This document shows, in pieces, positions 25,318-32,770 of a stretch of DNA of 64,000 nt; within the stretch, counting starts at the first letter, position 1, and every line of letters begins with the position of its first letter. The stretch is from Paracoccaceae bacterium (GTDB taxonomy: Bacteria > Pseudomonadota > Alphaproteobacteria > Rhodobacterales > Rhodobacteraceae). The notes under the pieces are model-generated. The model did no database searches and was not told where the DNA came from. It worked only from the letters and a program-made list of their open reading frames with translations. The position numbers and the translations under genes were made by a program. The stretch spans positions 16,595 through 80,594 of the forward strand of contig JAKIUB010000010.1 of NCBI GenBank assembly GCA_021647745.1, read 5' to 3'.

Positions 25318-25677
25318 TTAGAATTCCACCGTTTTTGAACTAGCGGTGTCTGCGTTATCCGAGAGCCAAAGTTTCATCTGTTGCAACGCGTCCAAAAGCC
25401 CTTCCTCATAGATATTCGATTTGGATGGCGTGGCGCAGAGAAACTGATCCGTTGTGCCGTTCATCAAATGCTCGACGCGCATCTCGAACTTTTCATCCCG
25501 AGCATCGTTTTTTGCATCGGCAGGTCGGCGATCCAAGAGTTTGGTTTTTAATAAACCACGTTGGATAATGGTTTGTTTTTCTTCATGGGAAAAGGCTACC
25601 GTTAGATGAACTTCGTGATAGGTTTTCTTAAACAGAAATCCTTTTGTAATCGTGTGATGAGAAATCGATACACGCAT
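25318..25677 (-). CDS. Hypothetical protein of the island
   Basis: A 119-residue soluble protein without signal peptide or membrane segment. The N-terminal half looks like beta strands (MRVSISHHTITKGFLFKKTYHEVHLTVAF); the C-terminal half is helical. No motif is recognised. It is the first gene of a tightly spaced minus-strand series that continues with the broken membrane-protein gene. The frame is intact. Between it and the next gene (25678-25857) I see no coding sequence. Confidence 0.5.
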   Translation of the reverse strand: MRVSISHHTITKGFLFKKTYHEVHLTVAFSHEEKQTIIQRGLLKTKLLDRRPADAKNDARDEKFEMRVEHLMNGTTDQFLCATPSKSNIYEEGLLDALQQMKLWLSDNADTASSKTVEF

Positions 25678-25857
25678 TACAAATCAAACAGGTTGAAGAG
25701 TGATGGCCTTAGGGAGGCCGAGCATATCATTCGCGATAGCGAGTGAAGTCATGGATTTAAAACGGCTATTCATGTTCAGCTATATTCCTACCTGTTCTGA
25801 TATGTTTACACATACGAAATACCCATAGAGGTTGGGGGTTCGCATGGGGGTATTTTC

Positions 25858-26712
25858 TTATGTCCTTTTTACCCCTGGAAGCGTTTTCGGAGGAACGGAT
25901 GCAAAATTATCAACATAGTTTTTAGCGGCACTCAGCGTGTTGAATGGAATACCGTTGCACATGAATTTTTCACCTGACGGTTCTATTACCTTGCCATTGT
26001 ATTCGACCAAGTTGGTGTCTGGCTCAGGAGCGTTTTCAATAGGCTGTGAGGTTTTCAATTGCATCGGTTCAGGCGCAGGATCAGGCTGGGCTGAAATCGG
26101 CTCATGCTTGGGTATTGTGACTGCACTTAGCTCTGCAATTTTGGCCATCAATTCGTCTTTCTTAAACAACATATCGATATGCTCTTTGGCATGATCAATC
26201 TGACGAAACTCCGCATTTTCCACATGGAATATTCCATTGGCCTCGGAAATTGCATGGCCGTTATAGGAAGTTTTCTTGCCATAATTCGAAACAGGTGTTT
26301 CGCGGCTTGGTGCGGCATTTTCCGGTTTAGCGGTTTTTGCCGCGTACCCAGGGTTTTGGGCTGTGTCTTTGGTTTCTTTGTTGAGCGCAGAATAGCTCTT
26401 TTGAAAAGCATCGCCCTGCTTGAGCGATTGTTTGGATACGTCCAATTGATCGCGCGAAACCTTCAGCATTTGCTGCGTGTATTCGGCGGTATCAACATTC
26501 GCCCGTCCCATCTGCACAAACGCGACAAGAATAAACCCAGCAAGTCCAATGCCAATCCCAGGAATCATTGCCAACAGCCCAGCTCCACCGCCAGCATATT
26601 GCGAAACACCAGCCGCACTGACGATGGCTACAAGTACCCCAATGACAATTACGGACCACGCCATGAATGCAAGAAAGCTAAAAAGTGATCTGGCGGCTTC
26701 GTATGAACGCAT
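25858..26712 (-). CDS. Membrane protein with two N-terminal helices and a coiled/linker region
   Basis: A 284-residue protein from the ATG of MRSYEAARS. Two transmembrane helices (about residues 10-35 and 42-66) are followed by a helical stretch (about 75-115, QQMLKVSRDQLDVSKQSLKQGDAFQKS). Two short similar modules come next: YNGHAISEANGIFHVENAEFRQIDHAKEHID and YNGKVIEPSGEKFMCNGIPFNTLSAAKNYVD. These repeats, about 125 residues apart, look like a duplicated small beta-alpha domain joined by a Pro/Glu-rich linker. The function is unknown; the frame is intact despite the decayed surroundings. Confidence 0.6.
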   Translation of the reverse strand: MRSYEAARSLFSFLAFMAWSVIVIGVLVAIVSAAGVSQYAGGGAGLLAMIPGIGIGLAGFILVAFVQMGRANVDTAEYTQQMLKVSRDQLDVSKQSLKQGDAFQKSYSALNKETKDTAQNPGYAAKTAKPENAAPSRETPVSNYGKKTSYNGHAISEANGIFHVENAEFRQIDHAKEHIDMLFKKDELMAKIAELSAVTIPKHEPISAQPDPAPEPMQLKTSQPIENAPEPDTNLVEYNGKVIEPSGEKFMCNGIPFNTLSAAKNYVDNFASVPPKTLPGVKRT

Positions 26713-26868
26713 AGTGGGTATTTCTTCAAGCTTTACGACAAGGCATGTTTTCAAATTGATTGAAACACTATGCCACGAATTTCGTTTCACTCAAGAGTTG
26801 AGTTTCATATCAAATGCATAGTTGTTGAATTTGCCGGTTTATCTTTATCTTTTGGATTTCCCAATTGA

Positions 26869-27411
26869 CTATCTCAAGCTTGCTTTTGCGTCATTAATGC
26901 TCAGAAACATGCGATGCTCCTGTTCAGCATTCCCGATAAAATCGAAGCCAAGCTTTTTATAAAACGCGACACGTCGGTTAAGGGCATTTTGATCACCGTC
27001 ATTGAGAACATCAAGGATAATGGCCGCACATCCCGCCAACTCGGAGATATCAATTGCGTTTTGAATAGCGTGAATCATTAGCGCCGTACCAATACCATTT
27101 CCCTGACAGCTCTGATCAACTGCGACTGCGTTCAGATATACCGCTGGAACCGTTGGACGGTTGCTTCTACCTGCGAGCTGCGGTGCCTCAGCAGCTGTTA
27201 CAGAATGAACATTAAGTACGTAGAAACCCTTTGCTGGCGATTTGTTTGCAATATCCTCAGAAGCCACCCAAACTGTCACGAGGTTGTCTTTAATTTGTTG
27301 CGAGATCGAGGATTTGAAAAAACCGTCAATCGGGGCAAAGCCGCAAGAAAAGGCGCTCCGATCATGGAGCGCCTTTTCAAACTTGGCGATAAATAATGGC
27401 TGGTCAGCCAT
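26869..27411 (-). CDS. GNAT acetyltransferase toxin of a type II TA module (TacT-like)
   Basis: A 180-residue GNAT-fold protein. The acetyl-CoA pyrophosphate loop is QGNGIG at residues 103-108 within AVAVDQSCQGNGIGTALM, and an RVAFYKKLGFDF block near residue 150 supplies the tyrosine that such toxins use. In the TacAT/AtaRT families the toxin acetylates aminoacyl-tRNA and stops translation, and the partner is a DUF1778 antitoxin. Here the partner is directly upstream with an 8-bp overlap. The assignment as a toxin rests on this pairing and the length. Confidence 0.82.
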   Translation of the reverse strand: MADQPLFIAKFEKALHDRSAFSCGFAPIDGFFKSSISQQIKDNLVTVWVASEDIANKSPAKGFYVLNVHSVTAAEAPQLAGRSNRPTVPAVYLNAVAVDQSCQGNGIGTALMIHAIQNAIDISELAGCAAIILDVLNDGDQNALNRRVAFYKKLGFDFIGNAEQEHRMFLSINDAKASLR

Positions 27412-27712
27412 TACGCAGAATGCCTTGTGTATCAGTTTTTGCCTTGGCCAACCCTTCGATTCTCTTGCCTGGTGCGTTCACAGCCTTGGCAAAAGCGTCG
27501 AAATATTCCGGGGCAAGTGAAGTCGAAAACTGCGATGCTTCTATCGCAACGGCCTTCTCGTAAGCCGCAGAAACGATGAATGCACTTTCGTCCATACCAA
27601 CCGCCGACGCCGCCCGTGCAATCGCCGCGCTGACACTTGGCTTCACACGCTGTTCTTTTCGAACAGTTTTCTTTTCCGCCACATCGGCGGTAACATCGGT
27701 ATAGTGGAGCAT
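27404..27712 (-). CDS. DUF1778 (TacA-like) antitoxin
   Basis: A 102-residue protein with an N-terminal ribbon-helix-helix-like segment (KKTVRKEQRVKPSVSAAIARAASAVGMDESAFIVSAAYEKA), the mark of DUF1778 antitoxins that bind their own operator, and a C-terminal flexible part (FDAFAKAVNAPGKR) that wraps the GNAT toxin. A palindrome lies 28 bp upstream of the start. Gene order antitoxin-toxin with overlap is typical. Confidence 0.82.
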   Translation of the reverse strand: MLHYTDVTADVAEKKTVRKEQRVKPSVSAAIARAASAVGMDESAFIVSAAYEKAVAIEASQFSTSLAPEYFDAFAKAVNAPGKRIEGLAKAKTDTQGILRNG

Positions 27713-27739
27713 TTGGATACCTCAATCTTTCAGGTATCT

Positions 27740-27762
27740 ATGTACGGCATTTGTCCGTACAT
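27740..27762. promoter_or_regulatory. Palindromic operator of the TA module
   Basis: ATGTACGG and CCGTACAT are perfect 8-bp arms around a 7-bp spacer, just upstream of the antitoxin ATG at 27712. This fits an operator bound by the ribbon-helix-helix antitoxin, as in other autoregulated TA operons. Confidence 0.7.
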
Positions 27763-27791
27763 TTCAAGGTTTACTTCAATTATTGGAGCAA

Positions 27792-28166
27792 TTAGTCGTT
27801 ACTATTGCCCAAAGCTTGTTTGGCCAATGCAAGCGCCTCGAAATAAATGATATTTCGTGGTTCTGATTCCCAAAGTTTTGGCCTGCTCGGTAGCCAAGCT
27901 TTCAGTTCGGGGTATTGTTCTGCGAATTGTCGGGCTTCGTCGATATTGTTTTTAAACATTTGCTTGCGGTCCACAACGTAAATCCCTGCTGAGGTGTTTT
28001 TCGCCACGTCCTCAATCGTTCGAATGATGGCTTTGGTATCGCAGGCAAATTCGTCGAACATCGACTTCAGCACCCACTCGCTGCTCAAACGGCTCCACTT
28101 GGCCCAAGCATCGCGCACGACATTTTTCGAGCTGCATGACGCACAGACTGGATACGCGCCAACCAT
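27792..28166 (-). pseudogene. Damaged zinc-ribbon protein gene, possible chimera
   Basis: A 124-residue frame. It opens with AYPVCASCSSKNVVRDAWAKWS and FDEFACDT, the pattern of a small zinc-ribbon family with two CxxC pairs; the second pair should follow at CD-x-C, but only one Cys is left and the sequence then changes to an unrelated helical part (KAIIRTIEDVAKNTSAGI). A better-placed upstream ATG with GGGAG (near 28190) is followed after three codons by TAA. I read this as a damaged gene joined to other DNA near 28034. Confidence 0.5.
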
Positions 28167-28391
28167 TTCGTCGACCTTGATTTATTGATGTCCCATCGCT
28201 TTCTCCCTTCGCTGGGTGGCCGTCCGAAGCAATTTCAGGCGTACCCGACGAAAGGCGAAGAGCGGATGAAGGAACGGCTCTGAGTCAATTCTATGCTTTT
28301 GGAGGCGCAGGCATAGATGCCACGAGGTCAGGTATTCTTAGGTCAGGTCGCGGTGCGTATTGTTCAATATTGAAACTGGCAGAATTGCCAA

Positions 28392-29189
28392 ATGAAATCA
28401 GATTTTAGCATCACAACCATCGGCACGACAACCGGCAGATATCGGCCCCGAGAGTTCGGCATAAGACAGCCTGATCGCCTGATGCACATGTATATCGTGG
28501 GTCAAACAGGCACCGGAAAATTAACGTTGCTAATGAACATGATTAAGCAGGATGCCGAACGGAGCCGAGGGTTTTGCTTGATTGATCCACATGGCGATCT
28601 CGCCGAGCAAGTTTCGGCTATAGCTGGGTCGAATCAAATCTACTGGAATGTTGCAGATCCCAAATGCCCATACGGATATAACCCTCTTACGCACGTTTCC
28701 GCCGAATACAGGCCGCTTATTGCGTCGGGCTTGATTGACGCCCTGAAAAAGCAATGGGCAGATGCTTGGGGCGTGCGTATGGAGCACCTGTTGAGATTTT
28801 CATTATTGGCGCTGTTAGAACAACCCAAAGCCAGCATCCAAGACATTATGCCGATGTTTCTGGACAAGCACTTTCGACAGCGCGTGGTTTCAACAATCAC
28901 CGATCCTCACGTCAGAGAGTTTTGGACGATGGAGTTTCCGAATATGAACTACAAAGGTGCCGTTGATGGCGTCGCGCCAATCGCCAACAAGCTGGGTGGA
29001 TTTCTGTCCCATCCCCTTGTTCGCAAAGCAATGTGTGAGCCGGAGCAAAAGGCCACCGCCATCGGAAAGCTTATATGGCTTGCCCTTTGGTTTCGCCTTG
29101 CTGATTTTGAACTCGGACAGAGGCATTTGGGGGTATCGTCTTTCGTGTTATGGGGATGTACCCCCATCGATACCCCCAATCAGATGTGA
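28392..29189 (+). pseudogene. VirD4/TraD-like conjugative coupling ATPase, truncated and with broken Walker A
   Basis: About 215 codons of a helicase-like conjugation ATPase: MHMYIVGQTGTGK near residue 32, then LIDPHGDLAEQV, YNPLTHV, and a block ending near EFWTMEFPNMNYKGAVDGVAP. The Walker A reads GQTGTGKLT, with Leu (TTA) where Ser/Thr is required; one base change from TCA would explain it. The reading joins, at about base 29043, the antisense strand of an integrase gene, so the C-terminal half (Walker B and beyond) is missing. The intact type moves DNA to a secretion channel or acts in mobile-element defence; here it is dead. Upstream 28200-28330 reads SLGGRPKQFQAYPTKGEERM, another gene fragment. 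Confidence 0.75.
29043..29126 (-). pseudogene. P4-type tyrosine integrase, first ~28 codons only
   Basis: The minus strand reads MPLSEFKISKAKPKGKPYKLSDGGGL, the N-terminal DUF4102 arm-binding segment of P4-family integrases. Similarity ends at about 29043, where the VirD4-like fragment begins on the other strand. The gene reads away from tRNA-Leu, starting 165 bp from the tRNA 3' end, the usual arrangement for integrases that target tRNA genes. The catalytic domain is entirely gone, so the element can no longer excise on its own. Confidence 0.78.
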
Positions 29190-29202
29190 AATGGGGGTAT
29201 CG
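29129..29202. repeat. GGGGGTATCG repeats upstream of the integrase remnant
   Basis: The decamer GGGGGTATCG occurs at 29129-29138 and 29193-29202, and inverted at 29168-29177; the last two form 11-bp inverted arms (CGATACCCCCA/TGGGGGTATCG). A further TACCCCCAT lies at 29159-29167. Such clusters ahead of P4 integrases are thought to be arm-type integrase or repressor sites. Confidence 0.7.
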
Positions 29203-29290
29203 AGTGTTCAGCTATGTGAACACTTAAGACACAAAAACCCTTAAAATACAAGCATTTTGAGCGATTTTGAGCAGCTATGAGAAGGAGAAA

Positions 29291-29377
29291 TGGTGCCCAG
29301 GAGAAGACTCGAACTTCCACGTCCATAAGGACACTAGCACCTGAAGCTAGCGCGTCTACCAATTCCGCCACCTGGGC
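29291..29377 (-). tRNA. tRNA-Leu (anticodon CAG)
   Basis: An 87-base class II tRNA with encoded CCA. Acceptor GCCCAGG/CCTGGGC, D arm with GGCGGAATTGGTAGACGC, anticodon stem CTAGC/GCTAG around loop TTCAGGT, variable arm TGTCCTTATGGACGT, T arm GTTCGAGTC. It reads CUG codons. Its 3' end faces the decayed island and is the probable integration target. Confidence 0.97.
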
Positions 29378-29540
29378 AGGTGTGTTGGTGTGGGGTGTGA
29401 CTATACCTGTGATGCAGGGGTGTCAACGGATTGAGGGCGAAAAAATGACGAGATCATGAAAAAATCTATATACTCTGTCGCACGGTTTATTCTGGCTTGT
29501 CCAGCTTGCCCAAGGGCGGTATGCAGGAGGGGAATTTGAA

Positions 29541-30539
29541 ATGGAGCGTTCCATGACCAACACACTTCCTCTTGTAACCATTTTTGGCGGGTCGGGCTTT
29601 GTCGGCCGCTATATTGCCCGGCGTATGGCGCGGGCAGGCTGGCGGGTTCGGGTGGCGGTGCGGCGGCCAAATGAGGCTATGCATGTGCTGCTTTACGGCG
29701 AGGTTGGCCAAGTGGTGCTGGTGCAGGCCAATGTGCGGGATGATGCTTCCACTCGGGCGGCCCTAGCCGGGGCAGATGCCGTGGTGAATTGCGTGGGTAT
29801 CCTTAGCGAGGACAGCCGGCAAAAATTCGATGCGGTTCATAGTGAGGCCGCCGCGCGGATTGCCAGATTTTCTGCTGCTGAAGGGGTGAAAAACCTCGTG
29901 CATCTTTCAGCGCTGAGCGCGGATGTGGAGTCCGAGAGCGCCTATGCCCGCAGCAAGGCTGCCGGTGAAGCCGCCGTGCTGGAGCATTTTCCTGCTGCCA
30001 CCATTTTGCGCCCATCAATCGTTTTTGGTACGGAAGACCGCTTTTTCAACTTGTTTGGTACGATTGCGCGCTATTCGATGGTTGTTCCCGTTGTCGGGGC
30101 GGAGACGCAGTTTCAGCCGGTATATGTCGATGATGTCGCCGCCGCAGCCGAAGCCGCGATCCTGAAGGGGGCGGGGGGCATCTTTTCGCTCGGGGGGCCG
30201 GATGTGGAAACCATGCGTGCACTGATGGAGCGGATGCTGAAAGTGGTTCGCAGGGAGCGGTTTCTTGTTAATGTTCCTTTCGGGGTTGCTCGTATCCAGG
30301 CATTTTTTATCGAAATGTGGCACAAGATAACCCTCGGGGTCGTGCCGCTTCTGTTGACAAGGGATCAGGTCAAGCTTCTGAAAGTTGACAATGTTGTGCC
30401 TGATGGTGGCAGGGGGCTGGCCGAGCTGGGTGTGGACCCGACTTCGATGGAGGCGGTGCTTGACAGCTATCTGTATCGTTTTCGCCAGCAAGGGCAATAT
30501 ACCGATCTGACGCAATCCGCCAAAAACCTGCGCGGCTAA
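29541..30539 (+). CDS. NAD(P)-binding epimerase-like protein, complex I NDUFA9 type
   Basis: A 332-residue atypical short-chain dehydrogenase. The Rossmann loop TIFGGSGFVGRYIARRM is at residues about 13-29, and LSALSADVESESAYARSKAAGE carries the usual Ser/Tyr/Lys region. This group is homologous to the mitochondrial complex I accessory subunit NDUFA9, and alphaproteobacterial members are found with or near complex I. I choose the ATG at 29541, which has AGGAGGGG at ideal spacing; an ATG at 29553 is an alternative. The gap 29378-29540 contains a small AT-rich promoter region and no gene. Confidence 0.83.
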   Translation: MERSMTNTLPLVTIFGGSGFVGRYIARRMARAGWRVRVAVRRPNEAMHVLLYGEVGQVVLVQANVRDDASTRAALAGADAVVNCVGILSEDSRQKFDAVHSEAAARIARFSAAEGVKNLVHLSALSADVESESAYARSKAAGEAAVLEHFPAATILRPSIVFGTEDRFFNLFGTIARYSMVVPVVGAETQFQPVYVDDVAAAAEAAILKGAGGIFSLGGPDVETMRALMERMLKVVRRERFLVNVPFGVARIQAFFIEMWHKITLGVVPLLLTRDQVKLLKVDNVVPDGGRGLAELGVDPTSMEAVLDSYLYRFRQQGQYTDLTQSAKNLRG

Positions 30540-30571
30540 AGCGCAAGCCCTAAAACCAATAGATCCGGCCC

Positions 30572-31528
30572 CTAGCTTAGGCGGGTAAACTCTTCGGAAA
30601 GCCACGGGTGGCTTGATATTGTTGGTTGAATCAGCATATCGTCAATCAGCGCGGCAAGGCGCGTGGCAATGTCTTTTGGCATGCGGTCGAGTGTGTCCTT
30701 GCGAGCAAATAGAGAGATGCGGCGGGCGAGACCAGTGAAGGGCAGAGGCAGGATATCCACCTCCGCCTGAAAGCGTTGGGCGCGCAAATAGCACATTGGC
30801 GGTGCGATCGCCCAGCCGGTGCCCTGCGCGACCATCGCCATAATTGACTGATAGCTATCAATCTCGAAATTTTGCGGCAGAGCCAGCCTTTCGGCCTTTA
30901 GCCGCGCCTCGATCATGCGCCCGACCACCTGATTGCGCGGAAACCGGATAAAGGGTTTTGCCATCAGCTGTGGCAGGGCCGGACGGCTCGGCTCTACCAC
31001 CCCTTTCGGCGCAAGCAGCACAAATGGTTCGTTGAGAAGCGGATATATTTCCATCCAGTCTTCTGGTGATTGCGGCTCGGCGGCAATACACATATCGACG
31101 GTGCGGGCTTCCAGCGCCGCGAGGTTTTCGTGGCTGGCGCCGGTTTGCAGGATAATATGGCATTCCGGCATTTCCGTTGAAAGACTGGCCATCAACGCGG
31201 GCGTGACATCCGGCTCAAAATCATCAATGACCGCCAGCGATAGTCGGGTGAAATTGGCATAATCGAATACCGCCAGTTCGGCGCGGGCGCGCACGGCCTC
31301 CGTGAGGATATTGCTCGCCCGACGGCGAAAAAGCACACCGGCAGGGGTGAGCGCTAGTGGTCTGGTGCTGCGATCTATCAGGGTGGTGCCGAGGTCTTTT
31401 TCAAGGTTGCTCAGATGTTGGGAGATGGAAGACGGGCTGGTAGAAAGCCGCTTGGCTGCCGCCGCGACCGAGCCTTCCTCTATTGCCGCGATAAAAATCT
31501 CGATATTGCGCAGGGTCAGGCGGCTCAT
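30572..31528 (-). CDS. LysR-family transcriptional regulator
   Basis: A 318-residue LysR regulator: winged helix-turn-helix at residues about 3-62 (FIAAIEEGSVAAAAKRLSTSPSSISQHLSNLEKDLG) and the two-lobed inducer-binding domain from about 90 to 295. The ligand is unknown. Its ATG overlaps the stop of the DegT-type aminotransferase gene by 4 bp on the same strand, whereas LysR genes are more often divergent from their target. It may control its own operon in response to a product of that enzyme. Confidence 0.9.
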   Translation of the reverse strand: MSRLTLRNIEIFIAAIEEGSVAAAAKRLSTSPSSISQHLSNLEKDLGTTLIDRSTRPLALTPAGVLFRRRASNILTEAVRARAELAVFDYANFTRLSLAVIDDFEPDVTPALMASLSTEMPECHIILQTGASHENLAALEARTVDMCIAAEPQSPEDWMEIYPLLNEPFVLLAPKGVVEPSRPALPQLMAKPFIRFPRNQVVGRMIEARLKAERLALPQNFEIDSYQSIMAMVAQGTGWAIAPPMCYLRAQRFQAEVDILPLPFTGLARRISLFARKDTLDRMPKDIATRLAALIDDMLIQPTISSHPWLSEEFTRLS

Positions 31529-32718
31529 GGCAGGGCCTCGTTCAGGCTTTCTATCACCACTTGCGCAAGGGTGTCGGCGTCTGTCTCGCTCAGGCCGAGG
31601 GGCAGGCGGATATCACACAGTGTGGCCAAAACGGTTTCCGAGCGGGGCAGGGGTTGCGGCGCTATATATGCCCAATGGGGTGCGCGCGATGTAAAGCCCG
31701 TTGGCACATCCCCCCCGAAAAACTTGATAGGCACGCCGTGGCGCGTGCTGTCGGCAATCACCGCCTCGATCTGTGATTGGCTCAGCCCTTCCATAAAAAA
31801 TTGTAGCGAGGTGGGGGTGTAGTCCTCCTCTGGCGGACGCTCGGGCAGGCGGACCAGCTGGTGGGTTTTGAGCCGGGCTGCGATCCGGTCATGCAGCCAG
31901 CGCCAGCGGGCATTTCGGGTGGGCAGCAGAGGTAGTTGCGGGCGCAAAATGGCGGCCACAAGCGCCGACATGCGCATAGAGTGATTGGCGCAGGTGCCTT
32001 TCCAGCGGGCAAAGACCGCCTCGGGCGGCGCGGCGCTGTGCTGGGCATAAAGCATATAACTGCCCGACATCAAAATAGCGCGGGCAGCGAGATCTTCGTC
32101 ATCGGTCACGATCAACCCGCCCTCGCCGGTGTTGAATTGCTTGTAGGATTGGCTGGAAAATGCCCCCGCGATGCCGAAATTTCCGGTTTGCACCCCGTTC
32201 CATGTGGCGCCCATGGTGTGGGCACAATCCTCGATCATTTTTATGCCTATATTTTCGCAAAGTGCCGATACGGCCTCCATATCGGCTACATGACCGCGCA
32301 TATGCGACATCAGCAGGTATTTGGCACCGCTGGATTCGGCTTTTTTGCGCAGGTCATCAATATCAATCACCAGCCGCTGGTTGATCTCCACCAGCACCGC
32401 TTCGGCATTCAGATGCTCGATGGCGCCGGGAACCGGTGCCAGCGTAAAGGCATTGAGCAGCACTTTATCTCCGGGTTGCACCCCGGCGGCTTTCAGCGCT
32501 AGAAATATTGCGGAGCCACCGGAATTGACCGCGATGCAGTATTTGCGCGCCAGAAGTGTTGCGAATTCCTGCTCCAGCAACGCGGCTTCATTACCCTCTG
32601 ACCCCATTTCCGCATAGCGAAATAAAAAGCCGGATTTAAGCAGCTTCAGGGCCGCTTGCACCGAGGTGGCGGGCGGCGCTTCGGGGGTTGCGAGGTCAAA
32701 TTCGAGCTTGGCGCGCAT
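31525..32718 (-). CDS. DegT/DnrJ/EryC1/StrS-family PLP aminotransferase
   Basis: A 397-residue PLP enzyme of the sugar aminotransferase fold (type I). CIAVNSGGSAIFLALKAAGVQPGDKVLL is the cofactor phosphate region, EDCAHTMGA holds the Asp that contacts the pyridine ring, and SSQSYKQFNTGEGG contains the Lys that should form the Schiff base. Family members act on nucleotide-linked keto-sugars, but no sugar-nucleotide or polysaccharide genes are adjacent, so the substrate is open. The C-terminal third is divergent. It is divergent from rnd, with a 52-bp gap. Confidence 0.85.
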   Translation of the reverse strand: MRAKLEFDLATPEAPPATSVQAALKLLKSGFLFRYAEMGSEGNEAALLEQEFATLLARKYCIAVNSGGSAIFLALKAAGVQPGDKVLLNAFTLAPVPGAIEHLNAEAVLVEINQRLVIDIDDLRKKAESSGAKYLLMSHMRGHVADMEAVSALCENIGIKMIEDCAHTMGATWNGVQTGNFGIAGAFSSQSYKQFNTGEGGLIVTDDEDLAARAILMSGSYMLYAQHSAAPPEAVFARWKGTCANHSMRMSALVAAILRPQLPLLPTRNARWRWLHDRIAARLKTHQLVRLPERPPEEDYTPTSLQFFMEGLSQSQIEAVIADSTRHGVPIKFFGGDVPTGFTSRAPHWAYIAPQPLPRSETVLATLCDIRLPLGLSETDADTLAQVVIESLNEALP

Positions 32719-32770
32719 GGGGGCCTCAAAAATGGTGGCAATAGGTAGTGTTCAGAGATATAGCAGGGTT

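Larger units (their letters stand above)
23894..29290. mobile_element. Decayed genomic island between tRNA-Thr and tRNA-Leu
   Basis: This 5.4-kb stretch differs from its surroundings: it is richer in A+T, has long non-coding gaps, and its genes are mostly fragments or of plasmid/conjugative type. It includes IS3-family pieces, a frameshifted gene cluster, a toxin-antitoxin pair, a truncated VirD4/TraD-like ATPase and the first codons of a P4-type integrase beginning 165 bp from the 3' end of tRNA-Leu. That geometry (tRNA 3' end, then an integrase reading away from it) is the classic one for tRNA-integrated islands. I could not find a second copy of the tRNA-Leu 3' end, so the far att site is lost or lies outside. 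The bounds are approximate. Confidence 0.75.
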
